A program made the position numbers and the translations under genes. This document shows, piece after piece, positions 9,208-16,596 of a stretch of DNA of 64,000 nt. The stretch's first letter is position 1. Each line of letters begins with the position of its first letter. The stretch is from Desulfobacter vibrioformis DSM 8776 (GTDB lineage Bacteria > Desulfobacterota > Desulfobacteria > Desulfobacterales > Desulfobacteraceae). The notes under the pieces are model-generated. The model worked only from the letters and a program-made list of their open reading frames with translations, ran no database searches and had not been told where the DNA came from. The DNA lies in NCBI RefSeq assembly GCF_000745975.1, contig NZ_JQKJ01000012.1, positions 1 through 64,000 on the forward strand, written 5' to 3'.

Positions 9208-9825
9208 ATGAAAAAAGGAATATCTGCATTGATATTGGGTATGATTGTTGTTTTCGCGGTAGCGTTCACGGGTTGCGGAGGCGGCAGTTCCGAGTCTAAA
9301 ATTGTGGAACAGGCACCAAACGTCCCCATCATTGAGAACGCAACAATTGAGTTGGTCCAAAAGGAAATGCCTCTCAGTGCAGGTCCTTATGAAACGATTA
9401 TTATCAACAACTTTCAAGCCTCTGATGAGTTCAGGCGCGACTATGCGGACGCCTTGAATTATTTTCAGATCTCCCTGCTCAGTGATCTTAAAAGTAAAAA
9501 TTTGTTTAAGCGTGTCGTTGAACCCGGAAATGTCGCACCTGCCGGCAATGCGCTTGTTGTGGAAGGTAAAATTTTGGACATGCGAATTGCCAGTGCTGGT
9601 GCACGTATATGGGCAGGGGCTATGGCAGGGGCTTCTCACATGGTTGTTTATCTGAAACTTACGGATGCTGCCATGGGCAATGTTATCCAAGAAAAGATCA
9701 TATCCTCCTCCAACAATGCTTTTGCTGCGGCATGGTCTGGCGGCAGTAATGACCAATCACTGCCCATGGATATGGGAAAAATTATCAGTGAATATCTGGC
9801 CACAGTAATTCCAGCCCAAAGATAG
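9208..9825 (+). CDS. DUF4410-like lipoprotein
   Basis: A 205-residue lipoprotein with lipobox VAFTGC (cysteine at ~residue 23), preceded by AAAGGAAA. The body resembles DUF4410 proteins: a predicted alpha/beta core, LVVEGKILDMRI, then the glycine-rich AGARIWAGAMAGAS stretch and VYLKLTDAAMGNVI, which recall the family pattern of a basic/glycine segment followed by a D-x-x-x-G turn. The function of this family is unknown; members are cell-envelope proteins. It sits 28 bases after the flagellin stop and could be read with it. It is followed by a bidirectional terminator. Confidence 0.65.
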   Translation: MKKGISALILGMIVVFAVAFTGCGGGSSESKIVEQAPNVPIIENATIELVQKEMPLSAGPYETIIINNFQASDEFRRDYADALNYFQISLLSDLKSKNLFKRVVEPGNVAPAGNALVVEGKILDMRIASAGARIWAGAMAGASHMVVYLKLTDAAMGNVIQEKIISSSNNAFAAAWSGGSNDQSLPMDMGKIISEYLATVIPAQR

Positions 9826-9887
9826 CAACACACGCCAGGGATACCTGGTTGAATCTGCCTGGGTAGCCGAGCAATAGAACCAGAAAT

Positions 9888-9929
9888 AAAACAGGCCGTG
9901 AAAATCAAACTTTTTTCATGGCCTGTTTT
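9888..9929. terminator. Bidirectional terminator between convergent genes
   Basis: A 17-bp stem (9888-9904 with 9913-9929, one G-T pair; core AAAACAGGCC / GGCCTGTTTT) is flanked by A and T tracts. It can therefore end transcription of the lipoprotein gene on the plus strand and of the transglutaminase gene on the minus strand. Confidence 0.88.
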
Positions 9930-9943
9930 ATTTCTTGCCTTTA

Positions 9944-10834
9944 TTAGGCTGCGGGTCCTGTTTGCTGCTGCATTACATCCACAGCCACCTGGAGACGGTG
10001 GTTGCCGCCGCCAAGCACCGTGCCCCGGACCGGGGTGACATCCCCGTAATCCCGGCCCCATGCCAGGGTAATATGCTGATCCTTGGGCATGACATCGTTG
10101 GTGGGGTCCATATCCACCCACCCAAGCCCCGGAATATAAAGGGAGAGCCAGGCATGGGAGGCATCCGCACCCACCAGCTTTGATTTTCCGGGCGGGGGCT
10201 GGGTGTTCAGATAACCGCTGACATACCGGGCCGCAAGTCCCATGGCCCGAAGACAGGCAATGCCCACATGGGCAAAATCCTGGCACACCCCCCGTTTTAT
10301 CTCAAAGGCTTTGGAAAGGGGGGTTGATGTAGAGGTGGCATTGGGATCGTAGGTGAATTCGGTAAAAATCCTGTGGGTCATATCAAGGGCGGCGCGAAGC
10401 ACCGGGGTGCCCGGCGTAAATATTTCAGCGGCCCATTGTGCAATTTCTTTATCGGGCCGGATCATGGGAGAGGGAAAGATAAATTCAAAGGCTTCCAGGT
10501 CCTTGGGCGTTTCATACCGCATCATCGTCTCTTTGACCTGTTCCCAGGGCTGGGTCTGATCCGGCACCAGCCGGGCTGCCGGATGAAGGGTCACCTCGGC
10601 CTCAGCCAGGATATCAAGCTCAGAATGGGGGCTTTCCAGACAAATATTAATCACTGTGTTGCCAAAATAATCCTGGCGCATGGACCGGGCTGACGGTTCG
10701 GGGGTTAGAGAAACCCGGCTCTGGATACAGGTCTGGAACTCTGAATTCCTGGGTATCAGCACCAGTTCACTATGGGACAAAGAAGCAGGTGACTCATATT
10801 GATAATGGGTCCGGTGGCGGATGTTATATTTCAT
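9944..10834 (-). CDS. Transglutaminase-like cysteine protease/amidase
   Basis: A 296-residue cytosolic protein with an N-terminal bacterial transglutaminase beta domain (YNIRHRTHYQYESP) and a transglutaminase-like core. The catalytic triad is visible: Cys184 in GVCQDFAH, His227 in DASHAW, Asp243 in DMDPTND. It has no signal peptide. It overlaps the upstream ATP-grasp/alpha-E gene by 11 bases, so the two are translationally coupled. Comparative genomics (Iyer and colleagues, 2009) links this trio of domains to amide-bond formation and breakage on an unknown peptide or peptide-like metabolite. The actual substrate is not known. Confidence 0.88.
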   Translation of the reverse strand: MKYNIRHRTHYQYESPASLSHSELVLIPRNSEFQTCIQSRVSLTPEPSARSMRQDYFGNTVINICLESPHSELDILAEAEVTLHPAARLVPDQTQPWEQVKETMMRYETPKDLEAFEFIFPSPMIRPDKEIAQWAAEIFTPGTPVLRAALDMTHRIFTEFTYDPNATSTSTPLSKAFEIKRGVCQDFAHVGIACLRAMGLAARYVSGYLNTQPPPGKSKLVGADASHAWLSLYIPGLGWVDMDPTNDVMPKDQHITLAWGRDYGDVTPVRGTVLGGGNHRLQVAVDVMQQQTGPAA

Positions 10835-13487
10835 TATTCACCGTCCCGGCCACAGGGTACCCCTTACCCTCAAACTGGCCATTGAGCTGTTTTTCCGTCT
10901 CAATCCGGCTTAAATAGTGCTGGGTAATACTGTCGGCAAGGCCTTGTAGATCATTGTTCAGTTTTTCCAGCAACGCATCCAGGTTGGGCAGCACATGTTT
11001 TTCCCCAAGTATCATCAGTTCCTGTGTATCTGCCAGGCGCAGCCGGGTGGTCAGATCCAGGATGATCTTCTCCTCCTTTGTCCGGAAAGGGAGGGGGTGA
11101 GGCTTAGGCAGGGTTTCCAGGTGGGAATGAAGTGCTGCCAGCTGAAATCCCACAGACCTTGGGTTTATTTCATCCAGCAGGAGCAGGTCCACCAGGGGTT
11201 CCATGTGAAGGGTGGTCCGGTACCGGGTGTGGTAGGTGATGCGGCTGTCCGCCACCTCAAGCACAGCCTCAAGGTCGTTGGAATCCGGAACCGTGTGCCC
11301 CTGAACCAGACTGGCCATCACGTTTGTCATGTGAAGGGCCCGCTCGATCCGCCTGCCCATGTCCATGAACCGCCACCCCATTCCCCGGGTCATGCTTTCC
11401 AGGGCAAGGCCTGCAAAGGCGGACATATTCAGAATGATGTCGCTGAGCATTTCCAGAATTTCCGCACTCTGGTTTTTGGGGTTGATCCGGACCAGCCCTT
11501 TTTCAATGCGCCCGAGAATCTGCCAGGAATCATCAGAGAGCCGGTCCCTTACCCGGTCTGCCACCTGGAGTGCGTTGTTCAGGCAGTTAAGAATACTGCT
11601 TTGCACCGCAACCCCGTAGATGGACCGGTATAATTCCTTTTCGATAAGTCTTACGGAAAACGAGGCATCAGGCCGGCCAGGATCCGAAGAGATAATTTTC
11701 AAATTAGCCATGACCCGGAAAAAGAACGGCATTTCACTGACCTTGTCCAGCCGGGTTTCGCTGTGTACCCGCATCAAAACGCTTCGGATCACCCGCAGCA
11801 TCCCTTCTGTACGTTCCATGTACCGCCCCAGCCACAGCATGTTATCAGCCACCCGGCTGGGCAGGTCACTTCCCCTGTGAATTTCAAAGGGGGTGGTAAA
11901 ACGGTGGAGCATGCTTTTGAATTCTGTGGGACGCTCGGACAGGCACCAGGCATCCTTGGCCCCTTGCCCTTTTCCCCGGGTGCCGGACAGAACAAGGGTT
12001 TCCGGGTCATCGGCCACCCGGGCCAATCCGCCGGACATGACAGCGGCTTCCACCTGATCCGAGATTTTTGCAGACCCTGGGCCGGCATTCTCCGTGATGG
12101 CGGTCGAGAACATGCGCACGGCCGTGTACCTGTTTTTCATCCCCTGTTCGGACCAGACCGGTACCGTAAAGGGTTCCACCGGGTAATGGCCGGCCCAGGC
12201 ATAGGGCGCGGCCTGGATGGCGGCAATCAGTTCCTGTTTTTTAGGCCCGGCCAGGGACCGGGTATGCACCACCCGGGTATGGGCCGGGCTGAATGCGCTG
12301 TAAAGGGTCATGGGCCGGGTATTGCTTTTTATCTCTTCCGTCACCCGGAACAGGGTGTCCGGTGTTCCCAGCCAGAATGTATCCGTATTTTCAAGGATCA
12401 GGGGTTCGCCCAGAATATCCCGGCATAACTCCGGCAGCAAAGCGAACAGGCCCGGAGATTCAAGAACACCTGAACCCAGCGCATTGCTTATGGCTACATT
12501 GCCTGCCCTGGCGGCCTGAACCAGGCCGGGGATGCCGGGAAATGCTAAGTTTGTGCCCAACAGGGGATCACAGGCATAATCCGGAATCCGGCGCAAAATA
12601 ACATCCACCCGCTGGAGCCCCCCCAGGGTTTTAAGAAACACCCAGTCTCCCCTGGTGGTCAGATCATTGGTCTCCACCAGGGTATAGCCCAGATACCTTG
12701 CCAGAAAAACCTGTTCAAAATAATGGGCACCGGAAGGGCCTTCGCAGAGCATTACAATGCGTGGTTCCTGCTGTTTCTGACCGGATATTTCCATCAGGGA
12801 CATATTCAGATATTTAAAAAACGGGGCCAGCCGCTGGACCTTTCTGGAGTGAAACATCCTGGGCAGAATCCGGGTGAGGATTACGCGGTTTTCCAGGGCA
12901 TACCCGGTTCCGGCCGGTGTCTGGGTGCCGTGGGACCCCACCTGCCACCGGCCATCGGCCAGACGGATGAGATCCGAAGAAAACAGGTGATGATCCGGGG
13001 TAAAGCGATCCGGACCAAACCGGCACTGGCGAAGAAATCCTGGGTTGCCGAATATCAGTTCTGCAGGAATTACCCGGTTTTTGATAAAATTCTGGTGACC
13101 GTAGATGTCTTTAAAGATTAAAGCCAGGAGTTTTGTCCGCTGCTGGATGCCGTGTTCAAGGGTCTGCCAGGTGTGGCTTGAAATGGGTAAAGGAATGGGA
13201 TCAAGGGCCCAGGGCCGTTCCGTGGCGGTTTCCGGGTTGAAAATATTGTAGGCAGATCCGTGTTCCTGGATAATCTGCTGCGCCTTTTGCCAGCGCCGGG
13301 ACAGTTCTGCGGTTCCCAGGCTGTTCAGGTATTCAGCCAGGCCATCCCAATGGGGCGGCATTTTACCGCTGCTGAAATCAACCGCTGTGCTCTGGTTTAA
13401 TATATCTGCGGTAAATACCGGGGTGACAGGCCTTTCCCCGGACGGTCCCGGGTCGTCCCCGGGGATGGATTCATTGGTCAGACGCAT
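10824..13487 (-). CDS. Circularly permuted ATP-grasp ligase fused to alpha-E domain
   Basis: An 887-residue fusion. The N-terminal ~500 residues match the circularly permuted ATP-grasp type 2 family (formerly DUF404/DUF407, COG2308), with blocks such as LALIFKDIYGHQNFIKN, IVMLCEGPSGAHYFEQ and FLKTLGGLQRVDVILRR. The C-terminal ~340 residues match the alpha-E family (DUF403, COG2307), beginning near LPSRVADNMLWLGRYMER. These are usually two adjacent genes; here they are one polypeptide. ATP-grasp enzymes form amide bonds from carboxylates and amines; the alpha-E partner has no known activity. The protein is expressed with the downstream transglutaminase. The product is unknown. Confidence 0.88.
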   Translation of the reverse strand: MRLTNESIPGDDPGPSGERPVTPVFTADILNQSTAVDFSSGKMPPHWDGLAEYLNSLGTAELSRRWQKAQQIIQEHGSAYNIFNPETATERPWALDPIPLPISSHTWQTLEHGIQQRTKLLALIFKDIYGHQNFIKNRVIPAELIFGNPGFLRQCRFGPDRFTPDHHLFSSDLIRLADGRWQVGSHGTQTPAGTGYALENRVILTRILPRMFHSRKVQRLAPFFKYLNMSLMEISGQKQQEPRIVMLCEGPSGAHYFEQVFLARYLGYTLVETNDLTTRGDWVFLKTLGGLQRVDVILRRIPDYACDPLLGTNLAFPGIPGLVQAARAGNVAISNALGSGVLESPGLFALLPELCRDILGEPLILENTDTFWLGTPDTLFRVTEEIKSNTRPMTLYSAFSPAHTRVVHTRSLAGPKKQELIAAIQAAPYAWAGHYPVEPFTVPVWSEQGMKNRYTAVRMFSTAITENAGPGSAKISDQVEAAVMSGGLARVADDPETLVLSGTRGKGQGAKDAWCLSERPTEFKSMLHRFTTPFEIHRGSDLPSRVADNMLWLGRYMERTEGMLRVIRSVLMRVHSETRLDKVSEMPFFFRVMANLKIISSDPGRPDASFSVRLIEKELYRSIYGVAVQSSILNCLNNALQVADRVRDRLSDDSWQILGRIEKGLVRINPKNQSAEILEMLSDIILNMSAFAGLALESMTRGMGWRFMDMGRRIERALHMTNVMASLVQGHTVPDSNDLEAVLEVADSRITYHTRYRTTLHMEPLVDLLLLDEINPRSVGFQLAALHSHLETLPKPHPLPFRTKEEKIILDLTTRLRLADTQELMILGEKHVLPNLDALLEKLNNDLQGLADSITQHYLSRIETEKQLNGQFEGKGYPVAGTVNNEI

Positions 13488-13868
13488 TCAGTTATGTCTA
13501 TGTCAGCACGGTTTTTAACGTATTAATATCAAAGCAGAATTTGCCATAATCACCATGTTTTAAAGGCTCCCACTATAATTGATTCCCCTGAAAGACGCAA
13601 GATCAAAAGGTTGCCTTTTCCGTGCAATTGCGTGTAAAAATCAAAAATCCAGGCGTTTCATCTAATGAACCGTAAGCGCTACGACCTTATTGTGAACACG
13701 GGGATCTCGATTCTGGCACGAAGGCCCTTAAGAACCTCATACTTGATGATCAAGTTTTTATGACTGGCTAAATTTAAACGTCAATCATATAATTACAAAA
13801 TTTGTGAAGCGATATTAATGGGCAAGTTATTTAAAACTCGTTCCTTAATACAGGAGAGGGAGGGTAAA
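13488..13868. other. Intergenic region upstream of the glutaryl-CoA dehydrogenase gene
   Basis: This 380-base AT-rich divergent spacer separates the ATP-grasp gene (minus) from the dehydrogenase gene (plus). It must hold promoters for both, but I could not pick a clear -35/-10 pair. A TGGCAC at 13714 lacks the -12 half of a sigma-54 site. AGGAGAGGGAGGG just before 13869 is a very strong ribosome site and decides the dehydrogenase start. Confidence 0.5.
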
Positions 13869-15032
13869 ATGGATTTTGAATTAAGCAACGCGCTGCAAAT
13901 GCTCCAAAAAGAGATCCGGAACTTTGCAAAAAAAGAGATCACCCCTTTTGCGGACCAGTGGGATGAAGCGCACTACCTGCCCATTGAAGAGGTGATGCGG
14001 CCTTTGGGAGAAATGGGATATTTCGGCACCGTGATTCCCGAAGCGTACGGCGGAGAAGATTTAGGCTTTCTGGCGGCCATGATCGTGACCGAGGAGCTGG
14101 CCAGTGCCTGTTCATCCCTGCGGGTCCAGGTGAATATGCAGGTACTTGGCTGTGCCTACCCCATCTATAAATACGGAAATGAAACGGTCCGTAAAAAATA
14201 TGTGGAAAAGCTGTGCACTGCCGAATATATCGGCGGGTTCGCCATCACCGAACCGGATGCAGGCTCTGATGTCATGAACATGGCCTCCACAGCCGAAGAC
14301 AAGGGCGATCACTGGCTGCTCAACGGCAATAAAACCTGGATCTCCAATGCTGATGTGGCAGACTGCCTGGTTTACTATGCGTATACGGATAAATCCGCCG
14401 GTTCCAAGGGGCTGTCCGCCTTTGTGATTGAGCCCAAAAACTTTGACGGCATCACAACCTCTTCCCTGGACAAGCTGGGTTCCCACTCTTCTCCCACAGG
14501 GGAACTGTTTCTGGACAATGTTAAGGTACCCAAAGAAAACATCCTTGGCAAACCCGGCGACGGTGCCGGGATTGTATTCTCATCTTTAAACCAGACCCGG
14601 CTGTCTGCCGCTGCCGGCGGTGTGGGACTGGCCCAGGCCTGCCTTGACGAAGCCGTCAAATACTGCAATGAAAGAAAACAGTTTGGCAAAAAGATCGGCG
14701 AGTTCCAGATGAACCAGGACATGATCGCCCAGATGGCCACGGAAATTGAAGCCGCCCGTCTTCTGGTCTACAAAGCTGCCTGGGCCAAGGACCAGGGCCG
14801 GTTGAACAACGGCCTGGATGTGGCCATGGCCAAATACATGGCCGGCGAAGTGGCTTACAAATGCGCCAACTTTGCCATGAGAATTCTGGGCGCCTACGGC
14901 TATTCCACTGAATATCCCGTGGCCCGTTACTACCGGGATGCTCCCACCTATGCCATGGTGGAAGGTTCCGCCAATATCTGCAAGTGGATTATTGCCCTGG
15001 ATCAGCTGGGTATCAGAAAAGCGAACAGGTAA
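13869..15032 (+). CDS. gcdH: Glutaryl-CoA dehydrogenase, probably non-decarboxylating
   Basis: A 387-residue acyl-CoA dehydrogenase with FAD- and substrate-binding motifs (FAITEPDAGSD, KTWISNA) and the catalytic glutamate at residue 365 in MVEGSANI. The RVQVNMQVLGCAYPIYKYG stretch aligns with the glutaryl-CoA dehydrogenase branch. ATG 13869 follows AGGAGAGGGAGGG; an ATG at 13818 is much less likely. Known family members either oxidise and decarboxylate glutaryl-CoA to crotonyl-CoA or, as in Desulfococcus multivorans, stop at glutaconyl-CoA. Biotin-dependent glutaconyl-CoA decarboxylase genes in the same orientation downstream (19425-22704) argue for the second type. The two halves of the pathway are now separated by a tRNA and a 4.2-kb element. 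Confidence 0.85.
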   Translation: MDFELSNALQMLQKEIRNFAKKEITPFADQWDEAHYLPIEEVMRPLGEMGYFGTVIPEAYGGEDLGFLAAMIVTEELASACSSLRVQVNMQVLGCAYPIYKYGNETVRKKYVEKLCTAEYIGGFAITEPDAGSDVMNMASTAEDKGDHWLLNGNKTWISNADVADCLVYYAYTDKSAGSKGLSAFVIEPKNFDGITTSSLDKLGSHSSPTGELFLDNVKVPKENILGKPGDGAGIVFSSLNQTRLSAAAGGVGLAQACLDEAVKYCNERKQFGKKIGEFQMNQDMIAQMATEIEAARLLVYKAAWAKDQGRLNNGLDVAMAKYMAGEVAYKCANFAMRILGAYGYSTEYPVARYYRDAPTYAMVEGSANICKWIIALDQLGIRKANR

Positions 15033-15079
15033 CTTTATCAAGCCATCATCAATGATAAGAATCGCAACATTGGTGCTCA

Positions 15080-15172
15080 GGAGAGGTGGCCGAGCGGCTG
15101 AAGGCCCTGCTCTCGAAAAGCAGTATCCCGGTAACACCGGGATCGTGGGTTCGAATCCCACCCTCTCCGCCA
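15080..15172 (+). tRNA. tRNA-Ser (anticodon CGA)
   Basis: The 93 bases fold as a class II tRNA: acceptor GGAGAGG pairs with CCTCTCC, the D-arm contains GGCCGAGCGGC, the anticodon loop is CTCGAAA (CGA, serine), the long variable arm pairs TCCCGG with CCGGGA, and the T-arm contains GGTTCGAATCC. CCA is encoded. It lies 47 bases after the dehydrogenase stop. The last 26 bases are duplicated exactly at 19365-19390, which marks the gene as an integration site. Confidence 0.96.
15147..15172 (+). repeat. attL: tRNA-Ser 3' end, left copy of the 26-bp core
   Basis: These 26 bases (beginning GGGTTCGAATCCC and ending CTCTCCGCCA) recur exactly at 19365-19390 in direct orientation. The tRNA keeps a complete 3' end, as expected when an integrative element restores its target. 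An integrase C-terminal remnant lies ~100 bases inside this end. Confidence 0.9.
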
Positions 15173-15274
15173 AATAAAGCGTAATGATTGAAAATAGTTG
15201 GCTTGAATAAACCCATAGCTTTCACCGCGCTTTCACCACAAAAATCGGTGAAAATTATAGGTTTTATTTTTTAA

Positions 15275-15376
15275 TTATTTGAAATAATAGCCTAAATACT
15301 CTCTAATTTTTCCCACATCCTTTTCAATGCCACTGACATACTGTCCGTAGGTTTCATAGAGGGTGTGTCCCACCTT
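15275..15376 (-). pseudogene. Tyrosine-recombinase (phage integrase) C-terminal remnant
   Basis: On the minus strand this stretch reads KVGHTLYETYGQYVSG followed by ~17 more residues (ending GKIREYLGYYFK) and a stop at 15275-15277. It matches the last ~35 residues of phage-type integrases: the conserved G-H, then the T-Y-G tyrosine box and the D-x-x-x-I-x-x-Y-(F/L)-G tail. A TAA directly upstream (15377-15379) ends the frame, so the rest of the gene is gone. The break coincides with the left arm of a 22-bp inverted repeat. Its place next to the tRNA is where an island integrase normally sits. Confidence 0.7.
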
Positions 15377-15554
15377 TTACATAGAAGTTATGATGCTTTT
15401 GAATTATTCTTATGTCAATACAGTATATTACATGGACGATCTACAAATTTTGTAGATTTTTAACCGCGCAACATCAACTACACTGTAACAAGTTTATTTT
15501 TTAAGTAAGGTTTGCATTTAACGATTATTGCCATGTAAAAGGTGGGACACACCC
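15361..15554. repeat. 22-bp perfect inverted repeat enclosing a 150-bp AT-rich core
   Basis: Bases 15361-15382 (GGGTGTGTCCCACC...) and 15533-15554 (...GGTGGGACACACCC) are exact reverse complements, 22 of 22. The enclosed 150 bases are AT-rich and contain a 19-base palindrome at 15440-15458 (ATCTACAAA T TTTGTAGAT). No coding frame is visible. The left arm includes integrase coding sequence, so this may be a small insertion or an inverted duplication of the integrase end. No flanking target duplication was found. Confidence 0.75.
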
Positions 15555-15597
15555 AATTATAATCATGACTTGAAGCACGATTTTAATTGCCAAATTT

Positions 15598-16062
15598 TTA
15601 TTTAGGGCAGGGATGCCCAGCGCATTCTCCTTCTTCAGGAGGTGTTTCAATTTCATCATCACAATCGTCAAGGCATCCTGCAAGTAATAAAGCAGCTACC
15701 GCTATAGCAAGCTGTATCATTCCCCCGTCTGCGTCTATAGCATCATCTTCTCTCAATCGTTTTTCACGAACGATCTTAAAAGCCTTTTTAAGATCATTAG
15801 GTTTTCCTTGTTGAAGCAATTGAATTACTTTAACAATGCTTTCATGCTCCTTGATTATTGCATTCTTCAAAAAATCACAATCACGTATGATGATTGTAGA
15901 ATCTAACTTTAAGGGATCCATATCACGCAGATCAATTAAAAGTTTGTCCCATGAAGTAGTTGCTGTTCCAATCCCTTGAACTTTGATAGCGTTTTGTAAA
16001 GCTACATCACTTTTACTGAATGCTTTTGGTATAGATCTAAATTCCTGTCGCGACGGATTCAT
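15598..16062 (-). CDS. Hypothetical protein with a hydrophobic, Cys-rich tail
   Basis: A 154-residue protein I do not recognise. The start at 16062 is set by GAAAGGAG 6 bases upstream; a longer frame from 16089 lacks such support. The first ~105 residues are soluble and partly helical (SWDKLLIDLRDMD, IIRDCDFLKNAI, REKRLREDDAIDADGG). Then comes one hydrophobic stretch (MIQLAIAVAALLLAGC) and an acidic tail with further cysteines (LDDCDDEIETPPEEGEC, HPC). A membrane-anchor or secreted-peptide role can be imagined but not shown. It is the tRNA-proximal intact gene of the element, and its upstream region resembles that of the GH18 gene. Confidence 0.55.
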   Translation of the reverse strand: MNPSRQEFRSIPKAFSKSDVALQNAIKVQGIGTATTSWDKLLIDLRDMDPLKLDSTIIIRDCDFLKNAIIKEHESIVKVIQLLQQGKPNDLKKAFKIVREKRLREDDAIDADGGMIQLAIAVAALLLAGCLDDCDDEIETPPEEGECAGHPCPK

Positions 16063-16596
16063 TTTATCTCCTTTCATTAGTTTCCTCAAATCTATCTACA
16101 TTTGATTCACAATTTAAACCGGCCACCCGGGAGCAGCAGGGGGCAACTTAATTTAGGTTATTCCGTATCATTAATTTGGATAGAGATATATCGGGTAAAC
16201 CCTTAGTGTTTTATTGTTTTTTGAGGCCTTGATCATCCTTTGGGACAATTTTGATTATCGAATCATGAATGCTTGTCGAAACACCTTTAACGGCAAGGGT
16301 TTCCGAATTTGAACAATGCCCCAAATTTTCAAGTGGCCGAAACCATGATCAAGGCCTTTTTTTTGTATGGATAGAGATCAATTTTATTGGAGATCAACTC
16401 AAGGCAACCACAATAAATTTGTGGAATAGTTTTTTATATTTAAAGCTTAGGTCCCCGATGGTTCACGGTCCAATGCCGTTTCCTTAAAGGAAATGAGGGT
16501 GCCCTTTTTTAGCAGAGAGTCCTCCTGGTTAGTAGGTTTTAAGGTTAAATTCACCGGACCTGCGCGAGAAGCCGCGTAGGCCGGGGGAATAACTGG
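16063..16596. other. Intergenic region with duplicated leader module
   Basis: This ~530-base gap lies upstream of the minus-strand gene 15598-16062. It holds a leader segment (about 16160-16222 plus 16359-16410) that also occurs upstream of the GH18 gene (about 18045-18145). Here it is interrupted by a 136-bp terminal-inverted-repeat element (16223-16358). Bases 16480-16520 form a small hairpin (CCTTAAAGG) near a T-run. No gene was seen. Confidence 0.5.
16223..16358 (-). repeat. 136-bp terminal-inverted-repeat element, copy 1 (MITE-like)
   Basis: Its ends are GAGGCCTTGATCATC and, inverted, AAGGCCTTGATCATG, about 24-bp imperfect terminal repeats. Reverse-complemented, it matches the element at 18366-18501 closely along the whole length, including the core TTGTCGAAACACCTTTAAC. 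It sits within a run of Ts. The paralogous leader at 18045-18145 has the same flanks without it, which looks like an empty site. No transposase is present. Confidence 0.75.

Noticed and set aside
13714-13730. Possible sigma-54 promoter (TGGCAC)
   Set aside because: The -12 element (TTGC at the correct spacing) is missing.
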